Of a stretch of 64,000 nt of DNA, positions 10,286-23,066 are shown one piece after another. The DNA comes from Emmonsiellopsis sp. PD_33 (lineage: Eukaryota; Ascomycota; Eurotiomycetes; Onygenales; Ajellomycetaceae): the NCBI GenBank assembly GCA_032988165.1, contig JANTQF010000018.1:169494-233493 (forward strand), written 5' to 3'. Positions within the stretch are counted from its first letter, which is position 1. The number at the start of each line of letters is the position of its first letter. The notes under the pieces are model-generated. The model was given only the letters and a program-made list of their open reading frames with translations, searched no databases and was not told the DNA's origin. A program made the translations under genes and the position numbers.

Positions 10286-11924
10286 CATTTAGAATAGTAC
10301 AGTTTATATTTATTTATGAATAATAAAGCCATCCAGCCAGTCTTACCTAAGATTATTAGTTATGAGATGAACTGTTATTTTAATCATCTTTTTCATCATC
10401 TTCATTAATCCTGATGTTCTCAATCTGTCTGTAGGCTGTAATAAAGATAAATACATAGCTATAATTTAGATAATATCTTTACTGAAGATTCTGCAATAAT
10501 CTAATGAGCACATTTAACTCTAATTTTCTTTACTCAAGTGCAACTTCAGCTATTATCTTTTTGTTGAAAATCTGGGTTTTATCAATATTATTACCATATA
10601 TCTTTATTGTCCTCAGATAAAGAAATCAGCTGAGTCAGTATCAATTTTATTCATAAATAATAATAATGTACTTACTAAAAATCCTATTCCTCTAAGACTT
10701 ATTAACTACTTTCATAATAATCTAATAATTAATATTATTTTACAACTAAAATCTATATGATCAGCACAGCAGGCATTTCATCATTAATGATAATGAGTAG
10801 TTTCATGATCCTCAGGCCTTATCCTGGGTTCCAGCCTTATATATTTAGTTTTAAGAGTGATGATATCCACTTCACTACTTATAATCTTATTATGAAATGC
10901 AACTTTAACATCTGAAAGAATCTCTAATAGAATTAATAATAAATAGTTTTGTAACCTTAAGGCCCTCTTTCAGCTAACTATACTAAGTCTAGAGACTAGT
11001 GGTATCCATACCATTCTGATAGTAGTATTACTCATATTGTGCTCATCTATAGATCTGATATGTGTAAGGCCAGTTTTACTGGTAATAATACTCTTCAAGT
11101 TGTTTTCCATAAGTCTCCTAATATTTTCATCACTTCAATTTATATCTAATAAGAATACTATCTATTTCCTGCTACTAATCTTCATCAGCTTCAATCATTA
11201 ATTATTCTTACCATTATGGGTAAATATTCTCCTATATATGTTAAGGTTAGATTTATGACTAATAGCATCTAGTATTATGATTGATATGGGCCAGAAAGAC
11301 TCTTATATTAGTAATAAGATATAGTTGAAGTATAGTATTCTCATCTCAAAATAACTTACCTCATTAAGCATAGTATCATCACAAACTAAAATAATATGAA
11401 GAAAATCTGATATCACACTTTCTACAATAAACTCTGTATCACATCAGAGGAGTATATTATTCTATTAACTGAGGCTCCTATTAACCCCAAGTCTAACTGT
11501 AAGAAGATAACTCAAATCATCTTTAAAATCTTTAATATCTCTATCTTTTATATTTTCATCTTAGCTGTGCTCTCTCTGTATGCTTCCAGCTATACTACTA
11601 GTATCATACTTAACTCTAATGATAATATCACTTATATTATATTCATCTACAAGGGTTTCATCCTCCTCCATATTATCTCTCATATTAATATAACTAGTCA
11701 TAAGCTAACATATTATCTTATGAAGATTCTTACTAAGTATGATTATAGCTTTTCTACTACTACTAAGCATTAAATCATTCATAATATCAAGAAGAAGCTA
11801 TAAATATCATTCTCAACTTCTAATAGGAAATTTAGATTACTTTCTAGAGTTTTAGCTTGAAGAAATCTTATGAGCTTTCTAATAGCTAGATCATCATTAT
11901 TAGTAATAAGTAGTTTCACACTAG
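10286..11924. other. No recognised gene; weak internal repeats
   Basis: AT-rich and broken in all frames. A segment near 10790-10930 resembles one near 12290-12400 (shared wording around AATCTTATTATGAARTGCAA and the CCAGCCTAGT/CCAGCCTTAT area); on the minus strand these read like short repeats (ILLDV...H..II). An ankyrin-like origin is possible but I cannot support it. An open plus-strand stretch at 11567-11773 has no recognisable content. Confidence 0.3.
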
Positions 11925-12290
11925 TGTTGTAAATCTAACCCATGAATCTATCAGATTTTAAACTCAAAAAGAAAAAAGCCCTATATTAGGCCTGAGGCAT
12001 CAAATCTAATGGGCTTTTTCAAACCTAATGGGTTAGCACTAGTCCCAAATAGGCTTAGCATCAGTCATATTAGGCTTAGTGCAATCCCAATGCAGTTAGT
12101 GCACTTAGGCCTTGGCACACTAATTCAGATTTAGAATATACTAAGTCTAATATAGCCAGCACTAAGCCTATTTAGGACTAGCATCAACTTGCAACAGGCT
12201 TTTCAGGTTGACCTCTCCCAACTCAATAACCCATTCAGGTGGGCACTCAAGGCAATTTTTCAATTTAAACCTAAAAAAAAATAACATTAT
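11925..12290. repeat. Degenerate subterminal-type repeat block
   Basis: It begins with AGTGTTGTAAATCTAACCC and contains many degenerate copies in both orientations of a word like TAGGCTTAGCACTA (12050, 12088, 12107, 12160, 12175). Such blocks, and ends of the CAGTGTTG type, are typical of hAT termini in fungi. I could not find the matching opposite end. Confidence 0.3.
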
Positions 12291-14499
12291 TTCACACTTC
12301 TGAGACTCTCTTCCAGCCTAGTGTACTGGGTCTTAACAGTGACAGTATTCATACCACTACCTATAACACTATCATGAAGTGTGATGTTGACATCCAAAAG
12401 AATCTTTATAGTAATATTATTATAGTGTGTATTTCTCTTTTCTTTATGTTAAAATATTACTAACAACTATTAGTCTGATGATACTACTATATATCCTGAT
12501 ATCTCTAATCATATGTAAAAGGAAATTACTACTCTTATTCTCTTATTAATGAAGGTTAAGATCATTGCTCCTCCTGAATATAAATACTCTATATGAATTG
12601 ATGGTTTCATCTTGACCTCCCTCTTGATCTTTTAGTAGATGTAGATCTCCAGGTAGATATATAATGAGTTGAAACCTTTCATTATTTATTATAAGTACTT
12701 ATTATAATATTTATTGTTTTTAGATAATATTTAGCTGACTACTAACCCAGTTATCTATAGATAATAATATGCTTGCTAAAAATCTATTCCTCTTAATTAT
12801 GAAGTGATTGATTCATCATCTTGTATAGCTATTATATAACTTACTCTTCAGCAGATATTAATAGTTATTGATTTGATTAGTAAAGAAGGTTATATTAGCT
12901 AGTTAGTCAAGATTGTCAGCTTTATTATATAAGTTTGTCATAAAGATAACTAGTTATTTAATTCCTAAACTTGCCTCTAATCATTACCACATCATTATTA
13001 TCTCTCTTCACCTGCTGTAGACCTTATCAGCTCAAAAGCAATCAACCTTCTTTTCCAATAAGATGCTAAAGTCCAAATTCACCTTCAGTAGCTATAATAT
13101 AGGGGCTCTAAACTCTAACATAACAAACTGATATACAGCAAGCTAATCAAAATGTTAAACCTCACATACTTACTCTATTTAAACTTTTTAATTCACACTA
13201 GCCCAGGCTAATTCCTTTCAGTTCATCTTACTTCCAGAAGAGTACTGCATTAGCTGATTCAGTTGAGAGATTTAATGACCATATAGATTATATTTAGTAT
13301 TCTCATAAATGATTACTCTAATATTAAAGAAAGACTCTAAATGTGGGAGAATGGATTAACTACAGTCAGATTCATAATATTACATTATATGATATTTTTA
13401 GCCAGAGGCTTCAGATTGCAGATGATGTGATTCCATATAAGTACTATATATAATATATTATACTTTAGTGATCTCCACTGATACTAGAAAATTGCAGGAG
13501 TTCAAATCCTATTTATCATTAAGATACTTGAATGAGTACTATATAAAAATCTAACTTTAAAGAATCTAGTTATTAATCAGTCTTTCTATGTGTAATTAAA
13601 TATAGATGTAGTAGAGAGCCTCAGCAAATATCTAATTTCACACTCATTATACTGAGTTGAAGATATATCATAATTTATTGATTTATATTAAGAATCAGCT
13701 TAGAATGCAGTGATCATTCAGACTCAAAAGCTTGCCTCATAATACTCATGCATCCAGTGCACTGAAGGATCTAGGTCATTTAAAGATTATCTTATGCTAC
13801 ATGATTTGCTGAATGACATATCTGCCAGTGGTGGAGTATGTGGAAATTACTATTTCAGGGGTGAAAGTACAAAGTGTAGTCTTTATAAGCACTAAAAGTA
13901 CCCATCCTCTGATAATTCTTTAGTGGATACTAATTATAATTACAGTTAATAATGTGGATCAGAACATAATTATATATCTAATAATTTAAATGCATTCATA
14001 AAGAATGGGTATTAACTTATCATACTAATAAAAAGATTTTTTTGGATGACTACCTGAGAAGATTTAGAGAGTCTGAGACTCCCCCTGGAATTATCTCATT
14101 CTTCTTATTATTATCTTGAAAAAATTTTAATATTAAAGGTTATTTATTCCTCATTATTTTCTAAGTTCAGTATCTACTTCTTGCACCTTTCTATTATAAT
14201 TATAGAAAAATAAGTCAAAGCTTTGATTCTACCTTTTCCTCACAGTCATAACTCCCTATTGATGACTCAAGTAATATTAATCTATTAATATCACCACAAA
14301 TTAGTGCATCTATTCCTCCTTCACTGAAACAAATTGGTCATAACAATCAGTTTGTGGTTTATTCAGAGGCAAAACATTCAAATCTCAAGGTTTTTGAATG
14401 ATAATAGAGGTCAACAAAATGAGCTAAATACTCTAGGGGTTCAAAGCCCTTTATCTGGGATTCCACACAATATATGGCAAAAGTGTAGTAGTTCTTCCA
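12291..14499. other. No recognised gene
   Basis: AT-rich, CpG-free, with stops in all frames. Variants of the ATTATCTATAAATAAT palindrome occur near 12680-12770. CAGTGGTGGAGTATGTGG at about 13831 looks like a hAT terminus and might be the left end of hAT-2, but no partner was found. Confidence 0.3.
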
Positions 14500-16880
14500 A
14501 GAGAGCATCATGACAATAAATGGGGAACCTATGATATCATGTAAATACTATAATAAATATTTTGCCCACTTATTGCTAAAGAGTAAAATAATAACAACAA
14601 TGAATAATCATATCAAAAAGAGTCAATACTATTAGAGATAGATAAGGTTTTAAGGTATGAAGAATGTTGATTTAGTGACATCACAAAGGAGAATATCACA
14701 ATGAACAATAATAAGCATCCTTTTTATTCTCAAGATTGTAGTAGAAGTTTCAGGGCTTCAGCTAACTGTACAAAACCAATATGATTAAGGATAGTAGCAT
14801 AGATGATATTAAATTCACTGAGAAGAAATTCTGGTAAACTCTAATAGAGGTTTTAGTCTCTACATAATTACTCTTTTATTTTATGAATAACTTTTACTTC
14901 TACTAAATGATCTAAATGTTGTGACCCAGTGCAATCATATCTAATGCATTGTATATTCTAAAGATTGCTGATAAGCTTATGAAAGAGGGCTTTCAACAGA
15001 TTCTTAATTATATACCTGCTGAGGGTTGTGTTTTCCTTGCTCTTAATGGCTGGATCAGCCCATTCAATGATGCATTTATAGTAGTAGTGGTATACTTTAT
15101 TGATCATAATTGGAAGTTCCAAGAACTCATACTAAGATTTGAACACATTAAAACTGAGTATAGTGGGAGGAAGCTATCTGATATTACAATGAACATTATG
15201 AAGATGTATGGTATTAAGAAGTAAATATTTAGCATGATAATAGATAATGCAAGTAATAATGTAATACTTATTGTAAGTTTAAATATAATAATATAAACAC
15301 TGAATTCATCAACACATATTGAGTAATATATTAAGATTTCATGCCTGACTCATATAATTCAGCTGGTCATGAAGGAACTCCTGGACTCAATAAAGATTAG
15401 CCTGGAAAATAATAGAATAACTCAGGATTGAGATGATTCTATATTGCCTAACCTCATATAGATGTAGAGTATCCCCCAGACACTGACAAAGATGAGCTTG
15501 CTATTACTTTAAAATGTTGTTTGTAGATAATATGATTTTCTATTACATTTTTATTATCTGTAAATAATAATGCTGAATGATTACTACTGACTCTATTTCA
15601 TTAGATTCATCTATTAACTAGATATATTAATATGAGTTTACAGTATAAATAAGTATTTCAGGATATCCAACAGTCTGGTATGAATGAGACAGGCAAAGTG
15701 CTAAAGTTACTAATAATGGATGTAGCCACTTAATGGAATTCAACTTTCTATATACTATATTGCACACTTAGACTCAGAGTTTATATAGATAGATATATTG
15801 GAGATATTAATCAGCAAGCTAAATTTAGACTAAACAGGAATGAGTGGCAGTCAGCTGAGTATTTAATTGAGCTCACAAAACCTTTTATTAAATATATAGC
15901 TGTACTTTCTATGGTAATGATCCTAACCCTCTTTATAGTGCTTCAGCTGTATGAGAACCTGTTCAATTATATTAATCATTATAAAGTAGCATTGGAGAGA
16001 AAGTGTTTGCACTGGAAGCACTTAATGTATGATATCTTATGTAAATGCCATGAGAAGTTGATTAAATACTATATAGACATAAAAAAGAAGTATAAGTATC
16101 TCTATGCTATTACAATAATCCTATCTCCAAATTAGAAACTAAAGCTCTTCAGTCAAGAAAGTTGAGATGATAATAACTATAAATGATGAGGAAAGTATCA
16201 AAACTATTTTCAAGAAGTGTATAATAGATATATGTCTAAATTATCTGATAAAGACACACCACAATAGTAGCTTAAATAATAAATAAGGTAATTAAATAAT
16301 CTTTTTAATTTGATCTTCAGTAATGTGCCCAACAGCACTACCTTGACTGGAGCTAGTAAGAGGAATGAGGTAAAGAAGTACCTAGATTAAGATTAGTTTA
16401 CTACTTTCATGCATGGAGTATCTATTCATATTCATATGATGTACTAAATATTAGTATAGAGCTAAGTAAAGAATATGATTACTTGCTGTACTGGAAGGAA
16501 TATCATTTATAGTATTCTATTCTAATATAGATGGTCTAAGATTATCTTTCAGTATCTAGTTCAACTATTACTGTAGAATGGCTCTTTAATGTAGCTTATG
16601 ATATCTATTATTACTATCATAATTATCTTAAGCTATTAATCTTGTGGACTCTAATGCTGAAGATGTGCTTGAATTGGGTCATTCTAAATGAGAAGAAGAG
16701 CAAGTTAGCTGAAGAGAATGAGATAGTAGATGATGAGTTTAATGAAGATAGAAAGAATAATGACTTAGCCTTAAGTAAGGTGAATGTAATTAGTAATATA
16801 GAGAATGAAGGTACTAATATTTATATATCATAAGATACTAAAGATGATGAGTCTGAAGATGATGTAGTTTCAGACAATTT
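14500..16880 (+). pseudogene. hAT-2 transposase (decayed)
   Basis: In order: a BED-like zinc-finger remnant near 14530-14620 (ISCKYYNKYFAH, then NNHIKKS; a Cys has become Tyr); a 91-residue open block at 14949-15224 with the first catalytic strand (VFLALNGWISPFNDAF; the usual Asp is Asn here) and FIDHNWKFQELIL; CLTHIIQLVMKELL near 15340; a helical segment at 15911-16135 ending YAITIILSP; and the C-terminal dimerisation domain near 16460-16700 (DYLSVSSSTITVEWLF). Stops and frameshifts interrupt it throughout, often at Gln or Trp positions. It differs clearly from hAT-1. Element ends were not located. Confidence 0.8.
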
Positions 16881-17010
16881 AAGAAGAAAATAGTAATAAA
16901 ATGATAAAGATCAAAAGTCTTCATTAAAGTAGATTTCAACCAGATTAAATAACAGTTCCACATTAAGGTAACCTATAGTAATCAGATATCTAGTAACTTC
17001 TATACTCTCT

Positions 17011-17100
17011 AATGATGCATTAATCCCCCAACATCTCCCTAGTAATGTATTAGCACCCTGGCATCTTCCTGATAGTGCATTAACTCCTCAAAGTTCACTT
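17011..17100. repeat. Three 30-bp tandem repeats
   Basis: Three consecutive 30-bp units of the type AATGATGCATTAATCCCCCA, with about two-thirds identity. They read as SNDALIPQHLP-type peptides on the plus strand, followed by a Lys/Glu-rich stretch to about 17300. This could be the C-terminal tail of another transposase gene, but that is not established. Confidence 0.6.
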
Positions 17101-17579
17101 AGTTTAAGCCAGCCCATGCATGAAAGAGGATCTCAAGCATTTAGTAGCCTGAATTCCTTAGGAAAAGAATTGTAAAGAGAAGTAGCTAAGAAGCATGAAG
17201 TAGAGGCTATAAAAAAACAAGGTAGCCAGTAGCTACAGGACATACAAAAGAAGAAAGTATTAGGTATTATACTGGATAAGGAGAGTAATAATTGATGTTA
17301 TTATTTATAAATAACAATATATATTAATATAGAAAGGGGGGTTAGTTAAGATGATCTACTTCATTGTATATATATAAATACTAGGTTATAGAATGTAGTT
17401 TTCAGTTTTCAGTTTGCAGCCATTTACTTTTTCAATACATAAGAGTGATGCATTAAAAAAATGCATAGCAGGTATTCAGAGTATAAATATCATATGACTG
17501 TTCAGGCTAATCTAATTAGAAAATTTACTTAAAGGTTCTGATTCTCCAAGTAATTTAGAGATTACTCAAGTTGAAAAAA

Positions 17580-18008
17580 TACACAGTGCAAGTTAAGCCA
17601 AGTCATAATGGCAGGTACTCAGGGCAAATCAAGGCAAATAATTTCAAGTTCAAGTCAAGTTTTAAACTTGGAATTACTCGGCCTTGTCTGCACTCTAATT
17701 CCTTATTTTAAAGGCTATAAAACTTGGATATTTCGAATATTATCTGGGTAATTTCAAAGCTATAAAAAAGTATAGATTGAAGGCTTTTTGAAGCTTTTTA
17801 AGTAGTTACTCTATAGTAAATGTATATAAAACTACTAATATTTTAATAAAATACACTAATAATATGATTTTTAATGATTTTTAAGGGATTTTCTACTATT
17901 TTTATTATATTATAAGTCCATTTTGAACTATTTTTTCAAATTATCCGGAAAATATTCAAGTTTTTAGTCAAAATTACTCTATTTGACTTGATTTGGAGGT
18001 ATATATAT
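17580..18008. repeat. CAAGT-rich, CpG-retaining block, possible hAT-like MITE
   Basis: It starts CAGTGCAAGTTAAGCCAAG and is rich in CAAGT/ACTTG words. AAATCAAGGCAAAT near 17625 is roughly inverted as ATTTGACTTGATTT near 17980. Three of the six CpGs in the window are here (17678, 17734, 17946). The right side is adjacent to the Gypsy-2 insertion, so the second terminus may have been separated or lost. Confidence 0.35.
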
Positions 18009-18013
18009 ATAAC
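18009..18013. repeat. Target site duplication of Gypsy-2 (left)
   Basis: ATAAC directly before the left LTR recurs at 30975-30979 directly after the right LTR. Confidence 0.9.
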
Positions 18014-18267
18014 TGTAACAGGTGCACTCCAATAAGTGAATCATGTGAGCTATACACTAGAATCAAGATTATAATCACTAGAGAAAGAAAGAAAAAAGGA
18101 AAAGAAATCACAAAATTGTGTGATATAAATAGAAGAGAATTATATAAGATCAGAGTAAATAAATGTTCATATGAAGGCTCAGTTAGAGGCATCTAATCAG
18201 GCTATTAGAGATTAAGTAAAGTTCAGACAAACTATAGATATAGAATATAAGAATGTAGTATTTCACA
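18014..18267 (-). repeat. 3' LTR of Gypsy-2
   Basis: 254 bp, beginning TGTAAC and ending TTTCACA on the plus strand. It pairs with 30721-30974 at equal length without gaps. A purine-rich tract (TAGAGGAAGATAA on the minus strand) abuts its internal edge, as a polypurine tract should. Confidence 0.92.
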
Positions 18268-21089
18268 TTATCTTCCTCTATTTAGTTTCAGAGAGTAGAT
18301 AGGAGGAATTAGAAAATCAGATGCAGTACAGTGTGAGTAGAGTTTCATTGAATAGATGCAGCTCTTTATAATGAATAAGTACAGTAGTATCTTATAAAAT
18401 GAAGGTTAGTTCTCATAAAGAGGCTTTATATTCAAGCTATTTCACTAGATACTAAAATCCTCATCTATAGTAGTAGTAGTTGAGGATGGCTTTAATCTTA
18501 TATTCTACCTTATTATTTTTCTCAATGATGCCAAGTAGATGCCAGTTGGTAATCTCTTGCAAGAAGAATAAATTAGTAAAGGTCTTATAGAGTAGGTTTA
18601 TATGAAATATATTGTAGATTCTGAGTAACATGTTAAGATAATAGTTATAACTTTTCAGAACTTCAATGACAGTATATCTAGCATATTAATAGTTAAGTGT
18701 GTAAGATAGGCAATTAATTGTAATATTTTGAAGGTCTAGCCAGACCTTATTACTCATTTTGTAGCATTTAGTAAGATTTTAGTGAGTATTCACATAGTTC
18801 TATTAGTTCTGCTGAGCACTGGCCATAAAGAATTCAGCTCACTTGTAAGTTTACTAGAGTTTCAAGATGATAGTGTTCACAATTTAGATCAGACTGTAGG
18901 ATGAAGTAGAAGGTTTAAGTAATTCAGTAAGATTAAGAACTTTAAAGTTGTAACTATATAAGAGGAAAAATGAGCTAATATTAGTACTAATAGTATCATA
19001 ACTATTAATTATAAATTTAGTGTGTGAAAGGAGTTCATTCCAGTTATCCTGAATGTATGAATAGAACTTTCAGAGGTAGTTTTTAATTATTTAAATTATA
19101 TATTTAATGCTACTATTAGTTTTAGAATGATAAGTAGTTGAGAGGTATCAGAAGATCTTGAGAAGCTAATAGATTTAAATTCAGATAGCTCTGACAAACT
19201 GGATTTCATAATTTAAGATGATTATATAAAATAAACCATATAGGTAATAAAATAAGCTTTAAAAGAAGACTTTTATCATTATAGATACATTCATCTTCAT
19301 GCAAGGTTTAAGGATAACATCCTTACTAAGACAGTTAATAATGATAAGGACATTCTTATAGCTATTACTCATAAAGAGGTTTACTGTGAAATTAATGATA
19401 AGATTATGCCAGACATGTTTGAGAATCAGAAGAGACTTAAGCAAACCTTAATAGTAATCTCATCAGATAATAATAGATTAGTAGATGTTGCAGTTTTAGA
19501 TGAACTATTAAATACTCTAAGACATATTAAGCTAGTAGAAATCTTAGGATAGAATTTAGTAGAGTACTTTATAGCCTAGGTAATCAGTCATTAGGAAGTT
19601 ATGAGTTTCTTGTATGATTCAGGTGTGCAATGATTCTGAATCAGAAACTTACCATCTTCTCTGAAAGTATAATTAGAAGTTAGAATTTACAGAGTATTTA
19701 GTGATATTAATGCAGACTTGAAGTTTAGATAGAAAACAGCAAGCTTTATCTCAGATAATCTAAATTATTATTTGAAGATGTTTATCAGAGGCAGCAGCAG
19801 TGTTTCAGAGTTCTTAGAGTAGAGATGAGAGGGTTATAATTAGCAGGACAACAGACAAGACATGTATTACTCTATATAATATTACTTTGAATTCTTTGAG
19901 GATCTATAGGTCTAACAGTCTCTATTTATGATTTACTCAGTGAGTGTTGGAGTCTTTAGAAGGCATATTCTATTCATGTTGGAAGAGGGTGTTGGCTATG
20001 AAGTTCTCTATATTAGAGTAATAATAAATTGTAAAATGAAAATAGCTAAGGAATTCAGCCTAGTACATTTAGCATTTAGAGAGTTTATAAGTCATCATGA
20101 AATATTAAAAATTCTTATAATCTATAATGATTTTAAACTCTTTCATACTGTAGAGTTTAGAGTCCTATTCTTCTAGACATCAGATAATAGTAAGGAGTTT
20201 CTTATTATAAATCTTATAGTTAGCTTTAGCAGAACTAAACTTTTTAAATATAAATATATAGGATTATAGAATACCTTCATTATCTCATTGCATGAGAGTA
20301 TTGCTTGTAATATATTCAGAAGAGTCTGTTTTAATCACTATTAGATAGTTAGAGTTAAATGTGATGAGTATTAGGGTGAAAATAAACATTTACTTAAGGT
20401 ATGTGAATGCCTTATCTACTTCTTTAGATCATTGAAACTGCTAATCTTTATGTGTGAGGTCAGTTAGTAATTAAATGATATCAGAAAAATCTTAAATGAA
20501 GTATCAGTAGAAATTTATGAATTCTAGGAAGTCTTATATATTTTTTATGATTATAGGAGCCTCTCATTTAAGAATAGTAGTAATCTTTTTGAGGTCCATA
20601 TAGACTTCCTTTCCTGCCTCTATGATGAAGCTGAGGTAGATTGTCTCTTAAACTTTAAAGGTAAATTTATTAATATTAATTGGAAGATTATATTTGTAGA
20701 GATGAGTAAGGACTTTTCAGATGTACTCTTAATACTATTTATAGAATCCATTAGTGAAGATGAGGATGTCATTAAGGTAGATAAAAGTAAATTCATCTAA
20801 ATAGTTTTATAAGGCTTAGTTAATATATTTCTGGAAGGTACTTGAGGTATTTATAAGACTAAAGAGGATAACTATCTATTTAAATAGATTATATCTCATG
20901 TGAAAGGTAGTTAGTTATTTATCTTCTTCTGCAATTCAGATCTTATAAATTGTGAAGATAATATCAAGCTTTATGAATTACTTAGCTTATCTGATTCATT
21001 TGAGAGTCTCATTGATTAATGATAGTAGATAGCAATCTTTTTAGATGAGGTAGTTAAGATTCTAATAGTTAATATAGAATTAAAGACCT
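18268..21089 (-). pseudogene. Gypsy-2 pol, C-terminal part (RT, RNase H, integrase)
   Basis: The minus strand continues the reverse transcriptase from the Gypsy-1 insertion: LSLINETL near 21010, then LTTFHMRYNLF near 20890, and the catalytic box as YLNDILIF near 20775, where the first catalytic Asp has become Asn. RNase H follows. The integrase core is recognisable at 19259-19444 (NVLIIINCLSKDVILKPC). Stops are frequent. The polyprotein would have replicated and integrated the element; this copy is dead. Confidence 0.85.
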
Positions 21090-21094
21090 CTACC
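21090..21094. repeat. Target site duplication of Gypsy-1 (left)
   Basis: CTACC here and at 28487-28491, flanking Gypsy-1 inside the Gypsy-2 reverse transcriptase. Confidence 0.92.
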
Positions 21095-21364
21095 TGTGAG
21101 AATAAGGCTTTGCAAGAAGGTTATTCAGGAGTTTGCAGCTAGGCATGAGATGTCTATGTCAGAAGATATTGCAGGAATGAAAGATAGGTGTATCAATAAT
21201 AATAGTATTCAAGCTGAGGATTTCATGGATGTGGGATCCTTGCAATCTATATAACTATCTATAGTGTGTGTGGTGAGGGCTCACTTATGAGCTCTAACTC
21301 TAAGGCTGATTTGCAAGCCTTGATCTGAGGTCTAGAAGTAGGGAATCCATGTGGATTTCTTACA
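21095..21364 (-). repeat. 3' LTR of Gypsy-1
   Basis: 270 bp, TGTGAGAATAAGG...TTTCTTACA on the plus strand, paired without gaps with 28217-28486. Two adjacent-base differences read TG here and CA in the partner, pointing to a lost CpG each time. Confidence 0.95.
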
Positions 21365-21384
21365 TACCCCCTTCTCTCTAGGGT
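21365..21384 (-). promoter_or_regulatory. Polypurine tract of Gypsy-1
   Basis: On the minus strand the bases before the 3' LTR read CCCTAGAGAGAAGGGGGTA, a canonical purine-rich primer site for plus-strand DNA synthesis. Confidence 0.75.
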
Positions 21385-21960
21385 CTTCATCTATGAAGAC
21401 TAACCAGGTCTGCCCCATTGTGGAGAGTTCTTCACCACAAGGGGAATCACTACAGTGAAACTCACTAAAAACCCTTCACAAAGACATAAAAAAACCTCAG
21501 AGAGGGCAAAAAAATTCATTGTCTTGCAAGAGAAAAGAGTCTTTTCACCTAGTTCCTTTCATCATGGGAGCTTGTGAACTGCTTCCAGCCAGTTCTCAAT
21601 GATTCTTTCACCACTGTGAGGCCCATTCCTTGTGCAGAGGATCCAATGTCAGCTCTGGCATTCACCTTGAACCTTTATGATGATGGGGATCTTCTTGTGG
21701 AATTCCATTATAACCTCAGGTATTCATCTAAAGTCTTTATGATAAAGCAAATTTCACAGCCCTTCCCCTTCATAATAGTTACTAGAATAATGGGGAATCA
21801 TGGAGGCCTTTCCTCCCCTTTCTGAGAGTAGGGAATTACCTGCCTCACTATCAGCATTCAGAACTGTTCTTCTTTCTATAAGAATCCTCTTCTGCCCCTG
21901 TGAATTCAACTCTTTTAAAACCATCAACTATAATAATCTTCCATGAATGATTCCAACATC
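21365..21960. other. Gypsy-1 segment between 3' LTR and antisense gene promoter
   Basis: Apart from the polypurine tract there is one open plus-strand stretch (21574-21825, starting MNCFQPVLNDSF). I do not recognise it and there is no independent sign that it is a gene. Confidence 0.4.
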
Positions 21961-21972
21961 CACAAGAGCCTC

Positions 21973-21979
21973 TATATAA
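21973..21979 (+). promoter_or_regulatory. TATA box of the Gypsy-1 antisense gene
   Basis: TATATAA in the context CTCTATATAAGC lies about 120 bp upstream of the plus-strand start codon at 22100. An A-rich leader (CAACAACAAAATG) precedes the start. The position and context fit a fungal pol II promoter; activity is inferred. Confidence 0.55.
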
Positions 21980-22099
21980 GCTGCCTGATCTCTAAGCCCC
22001 TGGTTCTAGCTAACCTTTTCTATTTGTAACAGCATCCCAAACTAATTTCCTTCCTTCACAAGAGTTTTCAATTCCCACAAAAAAAAAATCAACAACAAA

Positions 22100-22844
22100 A
22101 TGTCATCCAATCCAGCCCATAGAGGTTATGGCTATGGCTGTGGATACAGTGGGCATGAGCACAGCACCTCTAAATGTAATTGCAGAGGAGCTACTACTAC
22201 TCCTGATGTTGCTCCTGCTATTATTTAGTTCTTAACTGTGTCACAGATAGTTCTGTAGAATCTAGCATCAAATTCTGCTAATTCTCTCTATTCTGTAAGT
22301 TATGCCTGTAACATTCAATTTACATATATCATTAATATAGCTTGAGCTTCCAACTCAACCAGTAGTGCCTATAAATCCCTGCTGATACAATAATCCTCTG
22401 CCAATTATCTCTATGAATAGAGATGCCTTTATAGCCCTCTCCTAATGAGACTCTGAGCTCATGTGCATGGACATACACATCTGCAACCCCAACTGTCATG
22501 GGCAGTGAGTGCCAGGGATGCCCATGAACCCCATGAATATGAGTAATAATAATGACTAAACTTCCCTTCATGAGCTGAGCTGGGCAGGGGAGCCAGCACT
22601 CCACATGCTAATAGTCAGGGAGATTGCAATGATTGTACAGCTAGGCTGGCACATGCAGCTCTATGAGAGCTACTTAATTATGTGTTCTAAGAGGGAGCCT
22701 CCATGGCCCTATAAAAACTATGCACTACCAGGGAGAATCCTGCCATGGGCAGTTTGCATTTCTAGGGGGATTGGGCAGAAGTGCAACAACTGCATTCAGT
22801 GCAGTCATGTAGGAGCCTACTTCTTTGAGTGTGGGCAGTTTTAG
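22100..22844 (+). pseudogene. Antisense accessory gene of Gypsy-1, Cys/His-rich product, unknown function
   Basis: This gene runs opposite to gag-pol, between the chromodomain and the 3' LTR. Start at 22100 (MSSNPAHRGYGYGCGYSGHE). Exon 1 encodes a Gly/Tyr/Cys-rich head followed by KCNCRGATTTPDVAPAI. A 46-bp intron at 22295-22340 (GTAAGT donor, ATATAG acceptor) keeps the frame. Exon 2 has a Met/Cys-rich middle and an open C-terminal part (22605-22844) with KREPPWPYKNYALPGRI and a terminal Cys cluster (KCNNCIQCSHVGAYFFECG). About seven stops fall in frame, two at CAG-to-TAG-type positions. A TATA box precedes it. I do not recognise the family. Extra antisense ORFs in this position are known for some plant Ty3/Gypsy lineages, but a captured host gene is equally possible. 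Confidence 0.6.
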
Positions 22845-23066
22845 AAGTCATTATAAGGAATAGAGGGATAGAATATGGATTTCCCAATGTTTTCTTTTCT
22901 TTTATTAGCCTCTAAATTGTTCACAGCCTTTCCTTTTTATCAGTAGAATGAGAATGAAATGATTTTATTTCCACTTTCTTAACTTATAGGCCTTTTCCTT
23001 CTAGAGGGGACTCAGGAACCATTGTAGGCTGGGTCTGTGAGCTATAATGTGAGTATGCTGTAACAA

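Noticed and set aside
10790..12400. Ankyrin-repeat gene on the minus strand
   Set aside because: A few ILLDV-like phrases recur, but spacing and the TPLH-type core are not recognisable, so it is left as weak repeats.
13831..13850. Left terminus of hAT-2
   Set aside because: CAGTGGTGGAG looks like a hAT end, but no matching inverted end or 8-bp duplication was found to its right.
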